A stretch of DNA of 64,000 bases from DAOSEC01 sp035362935 (GCA_035362935.1 DAOSEC010000001.1:83644-147643); one strand, 5' to 3'. Positions 1 through 8,130 are shown, counted from the stretch's first letter. The notes: generated by a model not told the origin, from the letters alone. Translations and numbers: made by a program.

Positions 1-2186
1 GCAACATATTAAGCGAATTCTTAATTGGACCGGGTAACCTAATCTCAACAGCCAAAGAACTTGGAACTGTGACAGCAGGAACCCCAGAAGATCTCGTTAT
101 CGCTTGGGATGATGAAATATATGCACTAATCTCCGTAATGGAAAGTTATAATTCAACCTTTACTGGTGGAGACTTCTTGGATAATTTAACCGATCGTTCA
201 GAAATTGAAACCTTATTAGGAAGATTTAATGAGTCTGTTATGTTAAGAGAAGTATTGCCAGATATGGTTTATTCCGTATTGCCTGCTGAAATCATCTCTG
301 ATTGGGTAGATGCTTGGTTAATCAATCAAGTAGGAGTAGATGGATTTGGTGATAACTTACCAGTTGAAAATTATGCATCATGGCAATCTGAAATTTCTAA
401 TATCGCAGGTATGATTGAAACATACAACAAAGCATTTGCTTCAGGATTTAATGTTGATTTAGCGACAATGCCTCTTGGTAACGTTGATAACAACCCAAGA
501 ATCTTAGGAAATGCATATGACAACACATCACCTGGACTTGCTGAAATGTTGTACTTTATGAATCAATCAAAATCATTCAAGGTTGATGAAATTCGAAACA
601 TTTTAGATGAATTCTTAGTTGGACCTGGTAAATTAATCAACACAGCAAAAGAACTAGGAACTGTTACAGCAGGAACTCCAGAAGACTTAATTATTGCTTG
701 GGATGAAGAAATCAAAGACTTAATCACAGCAATCGAAAAATACAATGATATTACAACAGGCGGTATGGGAGTGCCACTCGATTTATTCAGCGCACTCGAT
801 GATGAATCAACAATCAGTGATGTGTTAGGAGCATTCAATGCATCTATCATGTTACGTGAAGTATTGCCAGATTTAATCAACGACATTGCAACTAGCGTGG
901 GAATGACAAATTGGATTTCTACATGGTTGACAGACCAAGTAGGTGTTGACCTATCAAGCAATAACAAACCAGTTCAATCAGAAGCTGTTTGGGCAGTCGA
1001 AGTTGTTAAAATTGCAACTGTTATCGCAGAAGCTAACAATGCATTTGGTGGAGATATGAGTTCACTTGATATCAGTGATTCAGGACTAGACGCAGATGCA
1101 TTAGGAAATGTGTTACATGCGATGAATGATACAGATAGTTTCGTTCTCGACGAACTCAACAACATTATGAAAGACGGATTGAATAACTTAGGATATAATG
1201 TAACGAACCTTAACGACAAACCATCCACAAAAGCAGAATGGACTACCGAAATCGACATTATCGTAAGCATCATTAAAGATATGCAAATTATTGGTGATGT
1301 GGCTGTATTGGATTGGAACGATATGGATAGTTTAATGGTAGATGGAAATCTAGATCCAGTTATTCGAGATATTGACAATACAACAAGACAAGTTACTCGT
1401 GGTGAATTGTTAGGAATTATGCTTAACTCAATGGGTGATTCCATTATTCTAAGCCCGGCTATGGATCAAATTATTGGTTCTGTATTTACAAGCGGTGGAT
1501 TCGATGGATACTTTGACTTAACAAGCGTAGACTTAGCAGAACTTGATTGGGTAGATGAAATTAGAGCAATCACAAGCATTAAAGATGATTTCGATAACTT
1601 TGATGGTGGTGGTGATTTAAGAACATTAAATGCAACATACATTGAAAATATGATACTTAATGCAAGTGAAGGTGTTATCGCATCTCAAATCATGGGAACA
1701 ATTTTAATGGATCAATTCGCATTCATCTTAGGAGCTAAAAACCCTATAGACCCACTTACATTAGAACCATATGATTGGAGAGATCAACAGTTACTAGAAG
1801 ACAACGCTCACGCAATTGCTAATATGATTACATTAGGGGAAGCATTGGGTAACATGTTTGGTGGTAACTTAGACAACTATGAAGATGTTGGAAATGCAAT
1901 GAAAGAATTACAACCAGGTATTGGCGTAGATCGACCTGCATTTGCTGATATTTACTTACCTGCATTCGTAGATTATGCATCAGGTGACGATGGAATGTTA
2001 GACAGCGTTGATATGACTACAGTTGATTACGTACTTGAAGGAAATGCATTTAACCAATTCTTTGAAGATTGGGATAGAACAGATATGTTTACAAGTGCAG
2101 CAACTCTTCCAGGAGCGTATGCAACATTACAAGGATCAGGAGCTCAAGTTTCATTGGTCATCGTAGATAGCATACTTGGATACTAA
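1..2186 (+). CDS. Large repeat protein, C-terminal part (5' end outside window)
   Basis: The reading frame (codons at positions 3, 6, 9...) is open to the left edge, so the true start lies upstream; the GTG at 69 is internal. The visible ~728 residues are acidic, rich in Asn/Asp/Ile/Leu and have almost no Cys. A unit of about 198 residues repeats: codons from position 3 (NILSEFLIGPG) match codons from 597 (NILDEFLVGPG), a 594-nt period. Both copies continue through KELGTVTAGTPEDL, then W-D-(D/E)-E-I and LREVLPD. Shorter W-x-x-E-I modules recur inside and after the unit. I see no transmembrane segment, LPxTG or other anchor at the C-terminus (ends SILGY). Its N-terminal signal, if any, is outside the window. 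An exported or surface role is inference from composition and repetition; the family is not recognised. A terminator follows. Confidence 0.75.
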   Translation, partial: NILSEFLIGPGNLISTAKELGTVTAGTPEDLVIAWDDEIYALISVMESYNSTFTGGDFLDNLTDRSEIETLLGRFNESVMLREVLPDMVYSVLPAEIISDWVDAWLINQVGVDGFGDNLPVENYASWQSEISNIAGMIETYNKAFASGFNVDLATMPLGNVDNNPRILGNAYDNTSPGLAEMLYFMNQSKSFKVDEIRNILDEFLVGPGKLINTAKELGTVTAGTPEDLIIAWDEEIKDLITAIEKYNDITTGGMGVPLDLFSALDDESTISDVLGAFNASIMLREVLPDLINDIATSVGMTNWISTWLTDQVGVDLSSNNKPVQSEAVWAVEVVKIATVIAEANNAFGGDMSSLDISDSGLDADALGNVLHAMNDTDSFVLDELNNIMKDGLNNLGYNVTNLNDKPSTKAEWTTEIDIIVSIIKDMQIIGDVAVLDWNDMDSLMVDGNLDPVIRDIDNTTRQVTRGELLGIMLNSMGDSIILSPAMDQIIGSVFTSGGFDGYFDLTSVDLAELDWVDEIRAITSIKDDFDNFDGGGDLRTLNATYIENMILNASEGVIASQIMGTILMDQFAFILGAKNPIDPLTLEPYDWRDQQLLEDNAHAIANMITLGEALGNMFGGNLDNYEDVGNAMKELQPGIGVDRPAFADIYLPAFVDYASGDDGMLDSVDMTTVDYVLEGNAFNQFFEDWDRTDMFTSAATLPGAYATLQGSGAQVSLVIVDSILGY

Positions 2187-2210
2187 TTCTAGAGTTAATT
2201 ACATAACAAA

Positions 2211-2248
2211 ACAAAAAGGGGAAGTGTTTCAAACACCTCCTCTTTTCT
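2211..2248 (+). terminator. Intrinsic terminator of the repeat protein gene
   Basis: GTGTT/AACAC stem extended by an imperfect GGGGA/TCCTC pairing, followed by TCTTTTCTT, 25 bases after the stop codon. Confidence 0.6.
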
Positions 2249-2260
2249 TATATGATTTAA

Positions 2261-2293
2261 TTGACTATTCAATGGAAAAAGGTATAATATAAT
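2261..2293 (+). promoter_or_regulatory. Promoter of the ion transporter gene
   Basis: TTGACT (2261-2266), 16-nt spacer, TATAAT (2283-2288), with an overlapping second TATAAT at 2288-2293. Confidence 0.65.
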
Positions 2294-2324
2294 ATGGATT
2301 TGATTCGAGGTGTAATGAGTAGTT

Positions 2325-3443
2325 ATGAATAAATTACTTACTTATTTTTGGAAAGATAAAGTTATGATTATCGCGGCAATAGCTGCGATTTTTACGATGT
2401 TTTTAATTCCACCTAGCATAGCATACCTCGGTTACTTTAAAGTGAAAGTATTAATCTGTATGTTTGGGTTAATGCTAGCGGTAGGCGGAATGTATGAAGA
2501 AAACTTCTTTACCGTAGTAGCTATTAAACTAGTTAAACATTTCAAGTCGGTTCGAAATATTTCTCTCATTATTGTGTTAACTACATTTACACTAGGTATG
2601 CTTATTACAAACGATGCTGTTTTATTAACACTAATTCCTTTTTCTATATTTGTAATGAAGGAAATCAAACAAGAAAAACAGATCATTACGCTTGTCATTC
2701 TACAAACCTTGGCGGCAAACCTTGGTTCGGCACTAACTCCGATGGGAGATCCACAAAACATTTATCTATACACTAAATTTAACATTCCATTTCTAGAATT
2801 TATGCAAGCGATGTTGCCAATTACACTAAGTGGACTAATTCTTATTGTGGTTACAACGTTAATCGTATTTCCAAAGATTGAAGTAGAACCGGTAAAACAT
2901 GTAGCTTACATCAATGACCGAAAAATATATATATACTTTATTATGTTTGGAATAACAATCCTCGCAATCTTAGGGTATCTAAACGATTTTATCGTATTAG
3001 GTGCTGTAACAATCATCACCCTATTTACTAATAAAAAGTTGTTTGTAAGGGTGGACTACAACTTGCTTCTCACCTTTTCGATGTTTTTTATTTTCACTGG
3101 AAATATTTCACAGATTGATGCTATTAAACAAGTTTTTGAACGGGTACTTCATTCGGGAACGTCAGTCTATTTTATTGGTCTAGCAACAAGTCAAGTAATC
3201 TCAAACGTGCCGGCTGCTGTATTGCTTTCAACATTCACTCCAGTAATACACATCAAAGATTTGTTACAAGGTGTTAATGTTGGTGCGATGGGAACCATTA
3301 TTGCGTCATTAGCCAGCTTAATTTCCTATAAGTTTGTGTTAAAAGATTATCCAAACATGTATGGGAAATACTTACTAAAGTATACTATAATTTGTATCAT
3401 CTATATCACAATCATTACCGGAGTCGTTTTCATATTGAAATAA
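2325..3443 (+). CDS. SLC13/ArsB-type (IT superfamily) membrane transporter
   Basis: A 372-residue polytopic protein with roughly ten hydrophobic segments. Two hallmarks of the ion transporter superfamily (CitM, ArsB, NhaD, YbiR) are visible: an N-terminal re-entrant region with TNDAVLLTLIPF followed by GSALTPMGDPQN, and a C-terminal half with SQVISNVPAAVLLSTF. These Asn-Asp/Asn-Val-Pro and Gly-Asp-Pro-Gln-Asn elements line the substrate site in this superfamily. The substrate (citrate, arsenite, Na+/H+ or another anion) cannot be read from sequence. Single-gene unit with its own promoter. A GAGG at 2307-2310 is a rather distant ribosome binding site for the ATG at 2325; no better start is in frame. 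Confidence 0.8.
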   Translation: MNKLLTYFWKDKVMIIAAIAAIFTMFLIPPSIAYLGYFKVKVLICMFGLMLAVGGMYEENFFTVVAIKLVKHFKSVRNISLIIVLTTFTLGMLITNDAVLLTLIPFSIFVMKEIKQEKQIITLVILQTLAANLGSALTPMGDPQNIYLYTKFNIPFLEFMQAMLPITLSGLILIVVTTLIVFPKIEVEPVKHVAYINDRKIYIYFIMFGITILAILGYLNDFIVLGAVTIITLFTNKKLFVRVDYNLLLTFSMFFIFTGNISQIDAIKQVFERVLHSGTSVYFIGLATSQVISNVPAAVLLSTFTPVIHIKDLLQGVNVGAMGTIIASLASLISYKFVLKDYPNMYGKYLLKYTIICIIYITIITGVVFILK

Positions 3444-3494
3444 TTGTTCAATAATAGCTGAAAAATAGATTTTAAAATATTTTGAAAAAACCAC

Positions 3495-3523
3495 TTGATT
3501 TTTATATTTTTATATGGTATAAT
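3495..3523 (+). promoter_or_regulatory. Promoter not followed by an ORF
   Basis: TTGATT (3495-3500), exactly 17-nt spacer, TG-G-TATAAT (-10 at 3518-3523). The predicted start near 3530 lies only about 65 nt before a strong terminator. Confidence 0.55.
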
Positions 3524-3529
3524 ACCCAA

Positions 3530-3597
3530 GGTTTTTAAATCTCCTTATTATAAAAAACCAAACACACCACAAACCCCTCATTTGAGGGGTTTTTTCA
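3530..3597 (+). ncRNA. Candidate small RNA (~66 nt)
   Basis: The interval lies between a consensus promoter (-10 at 3518-3523) and an intrinsic terminator (3571-3596) and has no ribosome binding site plus start codon. It could be an independent small RNA. Alternatively the terminator serves the transporter gene upstream and the promoter-like string is chance. No known RNA family is recognised. Confidence 0.35.
3571..3597 (+). terminator. Strong intrinsic terminator
   Basis: AACCCCTCA-TT-TGAGGGGTT stem-loop followed by TTTTTC. Confidence 0.85.
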
Positions 3598-3619
3598 AAA
3601 CATAGGGAGTAAATATTGT

Positions 3620-3648
3620 TTGACTATTTATAATTTTTTTGATATAAT
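3620..3648 (+). promoter_or_regulatory. rpmE promoter
   Basis: TTGACT (3620-3625), 17-nt spacer, TATAAT (3643-3648). Confidence 0.75.
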
Positions 3649-3702
3649 ACCTTAGTAAACTTACTATGGTTAAGGTTAACTATGGCGGAAGGAGAGTTAA
3701 GT

Positions 3703-3915
3703 ATGAAAAAAGGAATTCACCCAGCATATAACAAGGTAAAAGTTATTTGTGTTTCTTGTGGAAATGAATTTGAAAGTGGATCCGTTTTGAAAGAGGTGCG
3801 TGTTGATACATGTTCAAACTGCCACCCATTCTATACCGGGCAACAAAAATTCGTACAAGCTGCAGGGCGTATTGATAAGTTCAATAAACGTGCAGAAAAA
3901 GCAACAAAGAAATAA
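3703..3915 (+). CDS. rpmE: 50S ribosomal protein L31
   Basis: Seventy residues starting [20 protein letters not shown], the classic bL31 start, with the GRIDKFNKR tail. Two Cys pairs (CVSC and CSNC) mark the zinc-binding, C+ form of L31. An upstream in-frame ATG at 3682 was rejected because a strong GGAAGGAGA (3687-3694) sits 8 nt before the ATG at 3703 and the family start is MKKxIHP. Monocistronic: own promoter, then terminator. Role: surface protein of the large ribosomal subunit. Confidence 0.96.
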   Translation: MKKGIHPAYNKVKVICVSCGNEFESGSVLKEVRVDTCSNCHPFYTGQQKFVQAAGRIDKFNKRAEKATKK

Positions 3916-3924
3916 AACAAAAAA

Positions 3925-3947
3925 TAGGCCACACGGCCTTTTTTTAT
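3925..3947 (+). terminator. rpmE terminator
   Basis: AGGCC-acac-GGCCT hairpin followed by seven T. Confidence 0.85.
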
Positions 3948-3968
3948 TTTATCCTTGCTAAAAACTCA

Positions 3969-3997
3969 TTGAAATAAAGATTCCTTTCATATATAAT
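3969..3997 (+). promoter_or_regulatory. Promoter of tdk-tadA-GNAT operon
   Basis: TTGAAA (3969-3974), 17-nt spacer, TATAAT (3992-3997); AGGAGGGG at 4009-4016 then serves as the tdk ribosome binding site. Confidence 0.75.
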
Positions 3998-4020
3998 ATG
4001 ACTATGCTAGGAGGGGAATT

Positions 4021-4626
4021 ATGGAGATTAGATTAAAAGATGGTTGGATAGAGGTTATTTGTGGCAGTATGTTTGCGGGTAAGACAGAAGAACTAATTCG
4101 CAGAATCAAGCGAATTGAGTATGCAAGAAAAGAAGTTGTAGTGTTCAAACCACAAATTGACACACGCTATAGCAATGAAGAAGTGGTAAGTCACTCAAAT
4201 TTGCGTAAACCTTCCATACCAATATCAAGTTCAAAAGAAATATTTCACCACTTGGATATTCAAAAGTTACCGTATGCGGTGGCAATTGATGAGATACAAT
4301 TTTTTGATGATAACATCATAAGCATTTGTGAATTTTTAGCCGATCATGGTGTAAGAGTGATTGTTGCTGGTCTTGATATGAATTTTAGAGGTGAACCATT
4401 TGGACCGATGCCTCTGGTACTATCACGAGCAGAATATGTCACAAAGTTACAAGCAATTTGTCAAGTGTGTGGTGATCCAGCAACAAGAACACAACGAATC
4501 ATCAATGGAAAGCCAGCAAACTACGACGATCCAATCATTTTAGTAAGTGCCAAAGAATCCTATGAAGCACGTTGTAGACATTGTCACCAGATTCCAAACA
4601 AACCTAAGGAAAAAATCCATGGATAA
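4021..4626 (+). CDS. tdk: Thymidine kinase (type II)
   Basis: 201 residues. Phosphorylates (deoxy)thymidine with ATP in the cytosolic pyrimidine salvage pathway. P-loop [11 protein letters not shown] near residue 15, the DEIQFFD Walker B/lasso element near residue 90, [12 protein letters not shown], and the zinc-binding Cys pairs CQVC and CRHC are all present, as in TK1-like enzymes. Strong AGGAGGGG before ATG. Its last codons overlap the start of tadA by 8 nt, implying coupling. Salvage kinases fit the nucleoside-catabolic genes at 55.6-58.3 kb. Confidence 0.96.
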   Translation: MEIRLKDGWIEVICGSMFAGKTEELIRRIKRIEYARKEVVVFKPQIDTRYSNEEVVSHSNLRKPSIPISSSKEIFHHLDIQKLPYAVAIDEIQFFDDNIISICEFLADHGVRVIVAGLDMNFRGEPFGPMPLVLSRAEYVTKLQAICQVCGDPATRTQRIINGKPANYDDPIILVSAKESYEARCRHCHQIPNKPKEKIHG

Positions 4627-5110
4627 CGATCAACTCTTTATGAAGCAAGCCTTAAAACTTGCTAAAAAGGCATATGATCAACTCGAAGTTCCAGTCGGCT
4701 GTGTGATTGTTCAAAACGGCAAGATTATCGCTAGAAGCTATAATCAACGACACACAACAAAAAACAGTCTTGATCATGCCGAGTTAATTGCGATAAAAAA
4801 AGCATGTAAAAAACTAAATCAGTGGATATTAGATGATTGTGAAATGTATGTAACACTAGAACCATGTTTGATGTGTGCTGGTGCTATCTTGCAATCAAGA
4901 ATCAAACGTCTCATATACGCAACTAATGAACCAAAGTTTGGCAGTTGTGGTAGTATAATTGATGTGATTGAAAATAAAACATTCAATCATCAGGTATTAC
5001 TAACACGATATGTCTTAGAAGAAGAATCAAAAACGTTATTAAAAACTTTTTTTAAGGAGATTAGAGCCTCAAAACAAAAAGTAGGTGAGAACAATGAGGG
5101 TAACAGTTAA
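4619..5110 (+). CDS. tadA: tRNA-specific adenosine deaminase
   Basis: 163 residues. Converts A34 to inosine in the tRNA-Arg(ACG) wobble position. The cytidine-deaminase zinc signature is complete: [10 protein letters not shown] (His ligand, catalytic Glu) and PCLMCAGA (two Cys ligands), plus GSCGS later as in TadA. A longer in-frame start at 4547 lies deep inside tdk; the ATG at 4619 has AAGGA at 4606-4610 and gives the family length and [12 protein letters not shown] start, so it was chosen. Second gene of the tdk operon; overlaps the following GNAT gene by 17 nt. Confidence 0.94.
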   Translation: MDNDQLFMKQALKLAKKAYDQLEVPVGCVIVQNGKIIARSYNQRHTTKNSLDHAELIAIKKACKKLNQWILDDCEMYVTLEPCLMCAGAILQSRIKRLIYATNEPKFGSCGSIIDVIENKTFNHQVLLTRYVLEEESKTLLKTFFKEIRASKQKVGENNEGNS

Positions 5111-5552
5111 AAAAGTAAATGAGAAAAACATCAATGATTGGACAACACTAAGGACACAATATGTGAATGAGCCAAAGTTTGATGAAAAGTTAAAAACATA
5201 TTTTCAAGAAACAAGTAAATATAATATTAATAGTGATCCTGTTTGGGTAGCATATGTTGGGAAAAAAGCAGTTGCTTTTTTAGAACTCACGATTTCAAAC
5301 GGAGAATCATGGCACAAATCAAAAATGTCTTATTTAAAAACCATATATGTTATCCCAGAACTTCATAAAAAAGGGATTGCAACAAGACTGGTCTATATAG
5401 CAAGCAAATGGACAAAAAAACGTAAACTATCATTTATGGGATCTCATTCAAAAATTGACAATGATCCAGTAATTAAAATGCATTTAGCATTAGGATTTCA
5501 ATTTGTAGTAAATCTTGATGGAGAAGCTAAATTTCTAAAAGGCATCGAATAA
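5094..5552 (+). CDS. GNAT-family N-acetyltransferase, AAC(6')-like
   Basis: 152 residues with the acetyl-CoA-binding motif A of GNAT enzymes (LKTIYVIPELHKKGIATRLV, around residues 82-101) and a C-terminal HLALGF typical of AAC(6')-like members. The acceptor is unknown: aminoglycoside acetylation is possible but not shown, and many such proteins act on peptides or small amines. The ATG at 5094 is preferred to the GTG at 5085 because TAGGTGAG spans 5082-5088. Third gene of the tdk operon, overlapping tadA. Confidence 0.8.
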   Translation: MRVTVKKVNEKNINDWTTLRTQYVNEPKFDEKLKTYFQETSKYNINSDPVWVAYVGKKAVAFLELTISNGESWHKSKMSYLKTIYVIPELHKKGIATRLVYIASKWTKKRKLSFMGSHSKIDNDPVIKMHLALGFQFVVNLDGEAKFLKGIE

Positions 5553-5553
5553 C

Positions 5554-5581
5554 TTGCAAAAAGTGCAATTTATGATATAAT
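5554..5581 (+). promoter_or_regulatory. Promoter of SRP RNA
   Basis: TTGCAA (5554-5559), 16-nt spacer, TATAAT (5576-5581); the -35 begins just after the upstream stop codon. Confidence 0.65.
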
Positions 5582-5589
5582 ATATATGA

Positions 5590-5709
5590 AGTAGGATCTC
5601 ATTTTAGATACCTTCATCCAAGGTTAGGGTGTGAACCAGGTCAGGTCTTGACGGAAGCAGCCTTAAGCAATTCTTAACTTGTGGGTGAGGGTACTTAAAA
5701 TGAGATCTT
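5590..5709 (+). ncRNA. ffs: Signal recognition particle RNA (small bacterial type)
   Basis: The conserved helix 8 core CCAGGTCAGGTC...GGAAGCAGCC is present at about 5636-5662, with the symmetric and asymmetric loops that bind Ffh. The apical loop reads TGAC, of the URRC class rather than GNRA. The ends pair as a long terminal helix: GATCTCATTTTA near 5595 with TAAAATGAGATC near 5695, followed by TTTTCTT. At about 120 nt there is no room for an Alu domain, so this is the 4.5S type. It partners Ffh (not in this window) in co-translational membrane targeting. Confidence 0.93.
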
Positions 5710-5728
5710 TTCTTAAAGAGGAAAGCAA

Positions 5729-6700
5729 ATGAAGTTAAAAATAAGAGATATTGAATTAGATAATAACGTTATACTTGCTCCGATGGCTGGAGTTACGAAC
5801 GAAGCATTCCGGATCATTGTAAAAGAGTTTAAAGCGGGACTTGTTTGTGCTGAAATGGTTAGTGATAAGGGTTTGATCCACAATAATGATAGAACAGTTA
5901 AAATGTTACAGGTGAATCCAATTGAAAGACCTTTGTCAATGCAAGTATTTGGAAGCGATTTGGAATCCATAACAAAAGCTGCAGTACTAATTGATCAAAA
6001 CTGTGAGGCTGATATTATTGATATTAATATGGGATGTCCAGTTAATAAAGTAATCAAAAATGGAAGCGGAGCATGTCTATTAAAAACACCAGATTATATA
6101 TATGATATTGTAAAAAGTGTAGTGGACCATGTAAAAAAACCAGTGACTGTGAAAATCAGAGCTGGTTGGGATCATAGCAGCATTAATTGTAGCTTGGTTG
6201 CCAAAAACATTGAACGCGCAGGTGCAAGTATGATAACCATTCACGGCCGCACAAGAAGTGATCTATATCGAGGGAAGGCCAACCTAGACTGGATCAAGGA
6301 AGTGAAAGAAGCTGTTTCGATTCCTGTTATTGGAAATGGTGATATCACAACAATAGAAGATGCCATCCACATGCTAGAGTATACCAAGGTTGACGGAATT
6401 ATGATAGGAAGAGGTGCCTTGGGAAACCCATGGCTGATTCGCGACATAGTTGATTACTTAGAGACAGGAGTGCGTCATAATCCACCGACTAAGGATGAAA
6501 AATTGGATGTGATGTTGCGTCACATGGAACTGCTAATTAAGTTGCGAGGAGAAAAAAATGCAATGCTTGAAATGAGAAGTCATGCAGCATGGTATTTAAA
6601 AAACATCCCCAATGCAAAACAGTTTAAACATCACCTTAATCAATTAAAAACATCACATGATTTAAAGGCTTTGGTAGAAGAGTTTCGTAATCAAGAATAG
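5729..6700 (+). CDS. dusB: tRNA-dihydrouridine synthase
   Basis: 323 residues, FMN-dependent reduction of uridines in tRNA D-loops. APMAGVTNEAFR at the N-terminus, DINMGCPVNKV with the catalytic Cys, KIRAGWD, and GNGDI plus IMIGRGALGNPW in the phosphate-binding end of the TIM barrel are all present. The helical C-terminal domain carries the Dus-type MRSHAAWYLKNI. AGAGGAAA sits just before the ATG. It directly follows the SRP RNA and may be read through from that promoter, since no separate promoter is evident in the gap. Among Dus paralogs it is closest to the DusB-like single enzyme of Bacillota. Confidence 0.93.
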   Translation: MKLKIRDIELDNNVILAPMAGVTNEAFRIIVKEFKAGLVCAEMVSDKGLIHNNDRTVKMLQVNPIERPLSMQVFGSDLESITKAAVLIDQNCEADIIDINMGCPVNKVIKNGSGACLLKTPDYIYDIVKSVVDHVKKPVTVKIRAGWDHSSINCSLVAKNIERAGASMITIHGRTRSDLYRGKANLDWIKEVKEAVSIPVIGNGDITTIEDAIHMLEYTKVDGIMIGRGALGNPWLIRDIVDYLETGVRHNPPTKDEKLDVMLRHMELLIKLRGEKNAMLEMRSHAAWYLKNIPNAKQFKHHLNQLKTSHDLKALVEEFRNQE

Positions 6701-6701
6701 G

Positions 6702-6729
6702 AAAAAGCGGTTCGATGACCGCTTTTTTT
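6702..6729. terminator. Bidirectional terminator between dusB and hflX
   Basis: AAAAAGCGGT-tcgatg-ACCGCTTTTTTT: A-run and T-run flank the same stem, so it can terminate both convergent genes. Confidence 0.85.
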
Positions 6730-8011
6730 ACTGGATAATAAATTCTTTGTAAATTGCTTGTAAATGATCGGATAGATTAACTTCGATTAATGTACCATGA
6801 TCTTGATAGTCAATTGTCAATATGTCTGCATTTTCTTGTAAGTAATGAACCAAATTTCCCTTTGTATATGGGATTAATACCTTCACTTTGCGATACCCAG
6901 AAAAAAGGGCTTCATCAATCATTTGTAGTAATTCAGAATATCCTTCTTTTGTAACCGACGAAATTCGTATGGCTTTTTCGTATGCACTTGGAATGTAAAA
7001 ATATTCTTTATGCAAATCAATTTTGTTAAATGCATATATTGTAGGGATATCAACAACACCTAACTCGGTTAATACTTGGTTCGTGGTGTTAATTTGCATT
7101 TCAAATTTTTCATTGAATGAATCCACGATATGTATAATTAAATTGGCATCTTTGATTTCTTCTAATGTTGATTTGAAAGCTTCTACCAAATGATGTGGTA
7201 ACTTACTTACAAAACCAACCGTGTCAGTTAACAAAAACTCATGATTGTTTTTGAGTTTAATTTGTCTAGTTGAAGTTTCGAGTGTTGCAAAAAGCATATC
7301 TTTGGCCAATACTTTTTTGTCTTCGCTTCCTTCTGTAAAATCAAGAATCGTGTTCAGAGCTGTTGATTTGCCAGAATTGGTATAACCAACCAAAGCAACA
7401 ACAGGAATTTCATTTTTAAGGCGTTTTTCTCGTTGTTTTGCTCTTGTTTCAACAATTTCTTTTAACTCTGCTTTTAATTTTACGATGTCGTCACCCAAAC
7501 GGCGTCGATCAAGTTCAAGTTTTGTTTCACCGGCACCTCTACTTCGCAAATCTCCACCACTTGACCCTCCTAAACGAGATAGGTCTCTTCTTGAACCAAT
7601 TAAGCGGGGTAGCATATATTGTAGTGTTGCTAACTGAACTTGTAATGTCGCTTCTTTCGTTATAGCACGCCGATCAAATATATCTAAAATGAGCATCGTG
7701 CGATCGATAACTTTAATATCAAGAAATTCCTCAATGTTTTTGATTTGAGAAGGTGTAAGTTCATCATTAAAAATAACTAAATCTGCTTCGTGTGCATCAA
7801 CAGCTATTTTGATCTCATCTAATTTCCCCTTTCCTACATATGTAGCAGGGTGAATGTGACGCAAGTTTTGTGTAAGTGTGTCAACGACATCTAACTCACA
7901 GGCAGTACATAAATTGACTAATTCTTCAAGTTGGTAATTAAAAAGATAATCATCTCCGAGATTGACAGACACTAAAATGGCTTGTTCTTTTTTTGGTGCT
8001 GTTTCAAACAT
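6728..8011 (-). CDS. hflX: GTPase HflX
   Basis: 427 residues. Ribosome-associated GTPase that splits or rescues stalled 70S ribosomes; homologs in Listeria and mycobacteria confer macrolide-lincosamide tolerance. Visible order: N-terminal HflX domain (VGKGKLDEI), a GGSSGGDLRSRGAGE linker with LELDRRR, then a G domain with GYTNSGKST (G1), DTVGF (G3), NKID (G4) and SSVTKEG (G5). A short acidic/lysine insertion follows G1 before the FATLETSTR switch region. A GGAAGAG lies 7 nt before the ATG. Upstream on the same transcript lies an 8-codon leader ORF (8046-8072). Confidence 0.95.
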   Translation of the reverse strand: MFETAPKKEQAILVSVNLGDDYLFNYQLEELVNLCTACELDVVDTLTQNLRHIHPATYVGKGKLDEIKIAVDAHEADLVIFNDELTPSQIKNIEEFLDIKVIDRTMLILDIFDRRAITKEATLQVQLATLQYMLPRLIGSRRDLSRLGGSSGGDLRSRGAGETKLELDRRRLGDDIVKLKAELKEIVETRAKQREKRLKNEIPVVALVGYTNSGKSTALNTILDFTEGSEDKKVLAKDMLFATLETSTRQIKLKNNHEFLLTDTVGFVSKLPHHLVEAFKSTLEEIKDANLIIHIVDSFNEKFEMQINTTNQVLTELGVVDIPTIYAFNKIDLHKEYFYIPSAYEKAIRISSVTKEGYSELLQMIDEALFSGYRKVKVLIPYTKGNLVHYLQENADILTIDYQDHGTLIEVNLSDHLQAIYKEFIIQ

Positions 8012-8045
8012 GATATCTCTTCCTTTCTAAAATAAAATAAAAAAA

Positions 8046-8072
8046 CTAAATATGTAATCCTCTTAGTCGCAT
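8046..8072 (-). CDS. Candidate regulatory leader peptide of hflX (MRLRGLHI)
   Basis: Reading the minus strand, GAAAGGTGG (8088-8080) is followed after 7 nt by ATG CGA CTA AGA GGA TTA CAT ATT TAG. The stop is about 34 nt before the hflX ATG, and the ORF begins about 23 nt after the predicted start of transcription. Arg-Leu-Arg right after the initiator Met matches the Arg/Lys-x-Arg/Lys class of macrolide-dependent ribosome-stalling peptides (for example the ErmD leader, which contains MRLR). No clear terminator hairpin or masked ribosome binding site was found between the leader and hflX, so the downstream mechanism is open. A T-rich run (TTTTTTTATTTTATTTT) follows the leader stop. Confidence 0.55.
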   Translation of the reverse strand: MRLRGLHI

Positions 8073-8101
8073 GTGTATACCACCTTTCTTATCCATCTTG
8101 T

Positions 8102-8110
8102 ATTGTACCA
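8102..8110 (-). promoter_or_regulatory. Extended -10 promoter of hflX leader
   Basis: On the minus strand TGG-TACAAT (-10 at 8107-8102); no good -35 is seen 16-18 nt upstream, so recognition would rely on the extended -10. Confidence 0.5.
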
Positions 8111-8130
8111 TAAACGAGAGTAAAAAGATA

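Noticed and set aside
563..1444. Two long minus-strand ORFs opposite the repeat protein
   Set aside because: Antisense to a strongly coding, repetitive frame; no ribosome binding sites and Ser-rich shadow composition.
5094..5552. Calling the GNAT protein an aminoglycoside resistance enzyme
   Set aside because: Only general AAC(6')-like features are visible; acceptor specificity cannot be read from the sequence.
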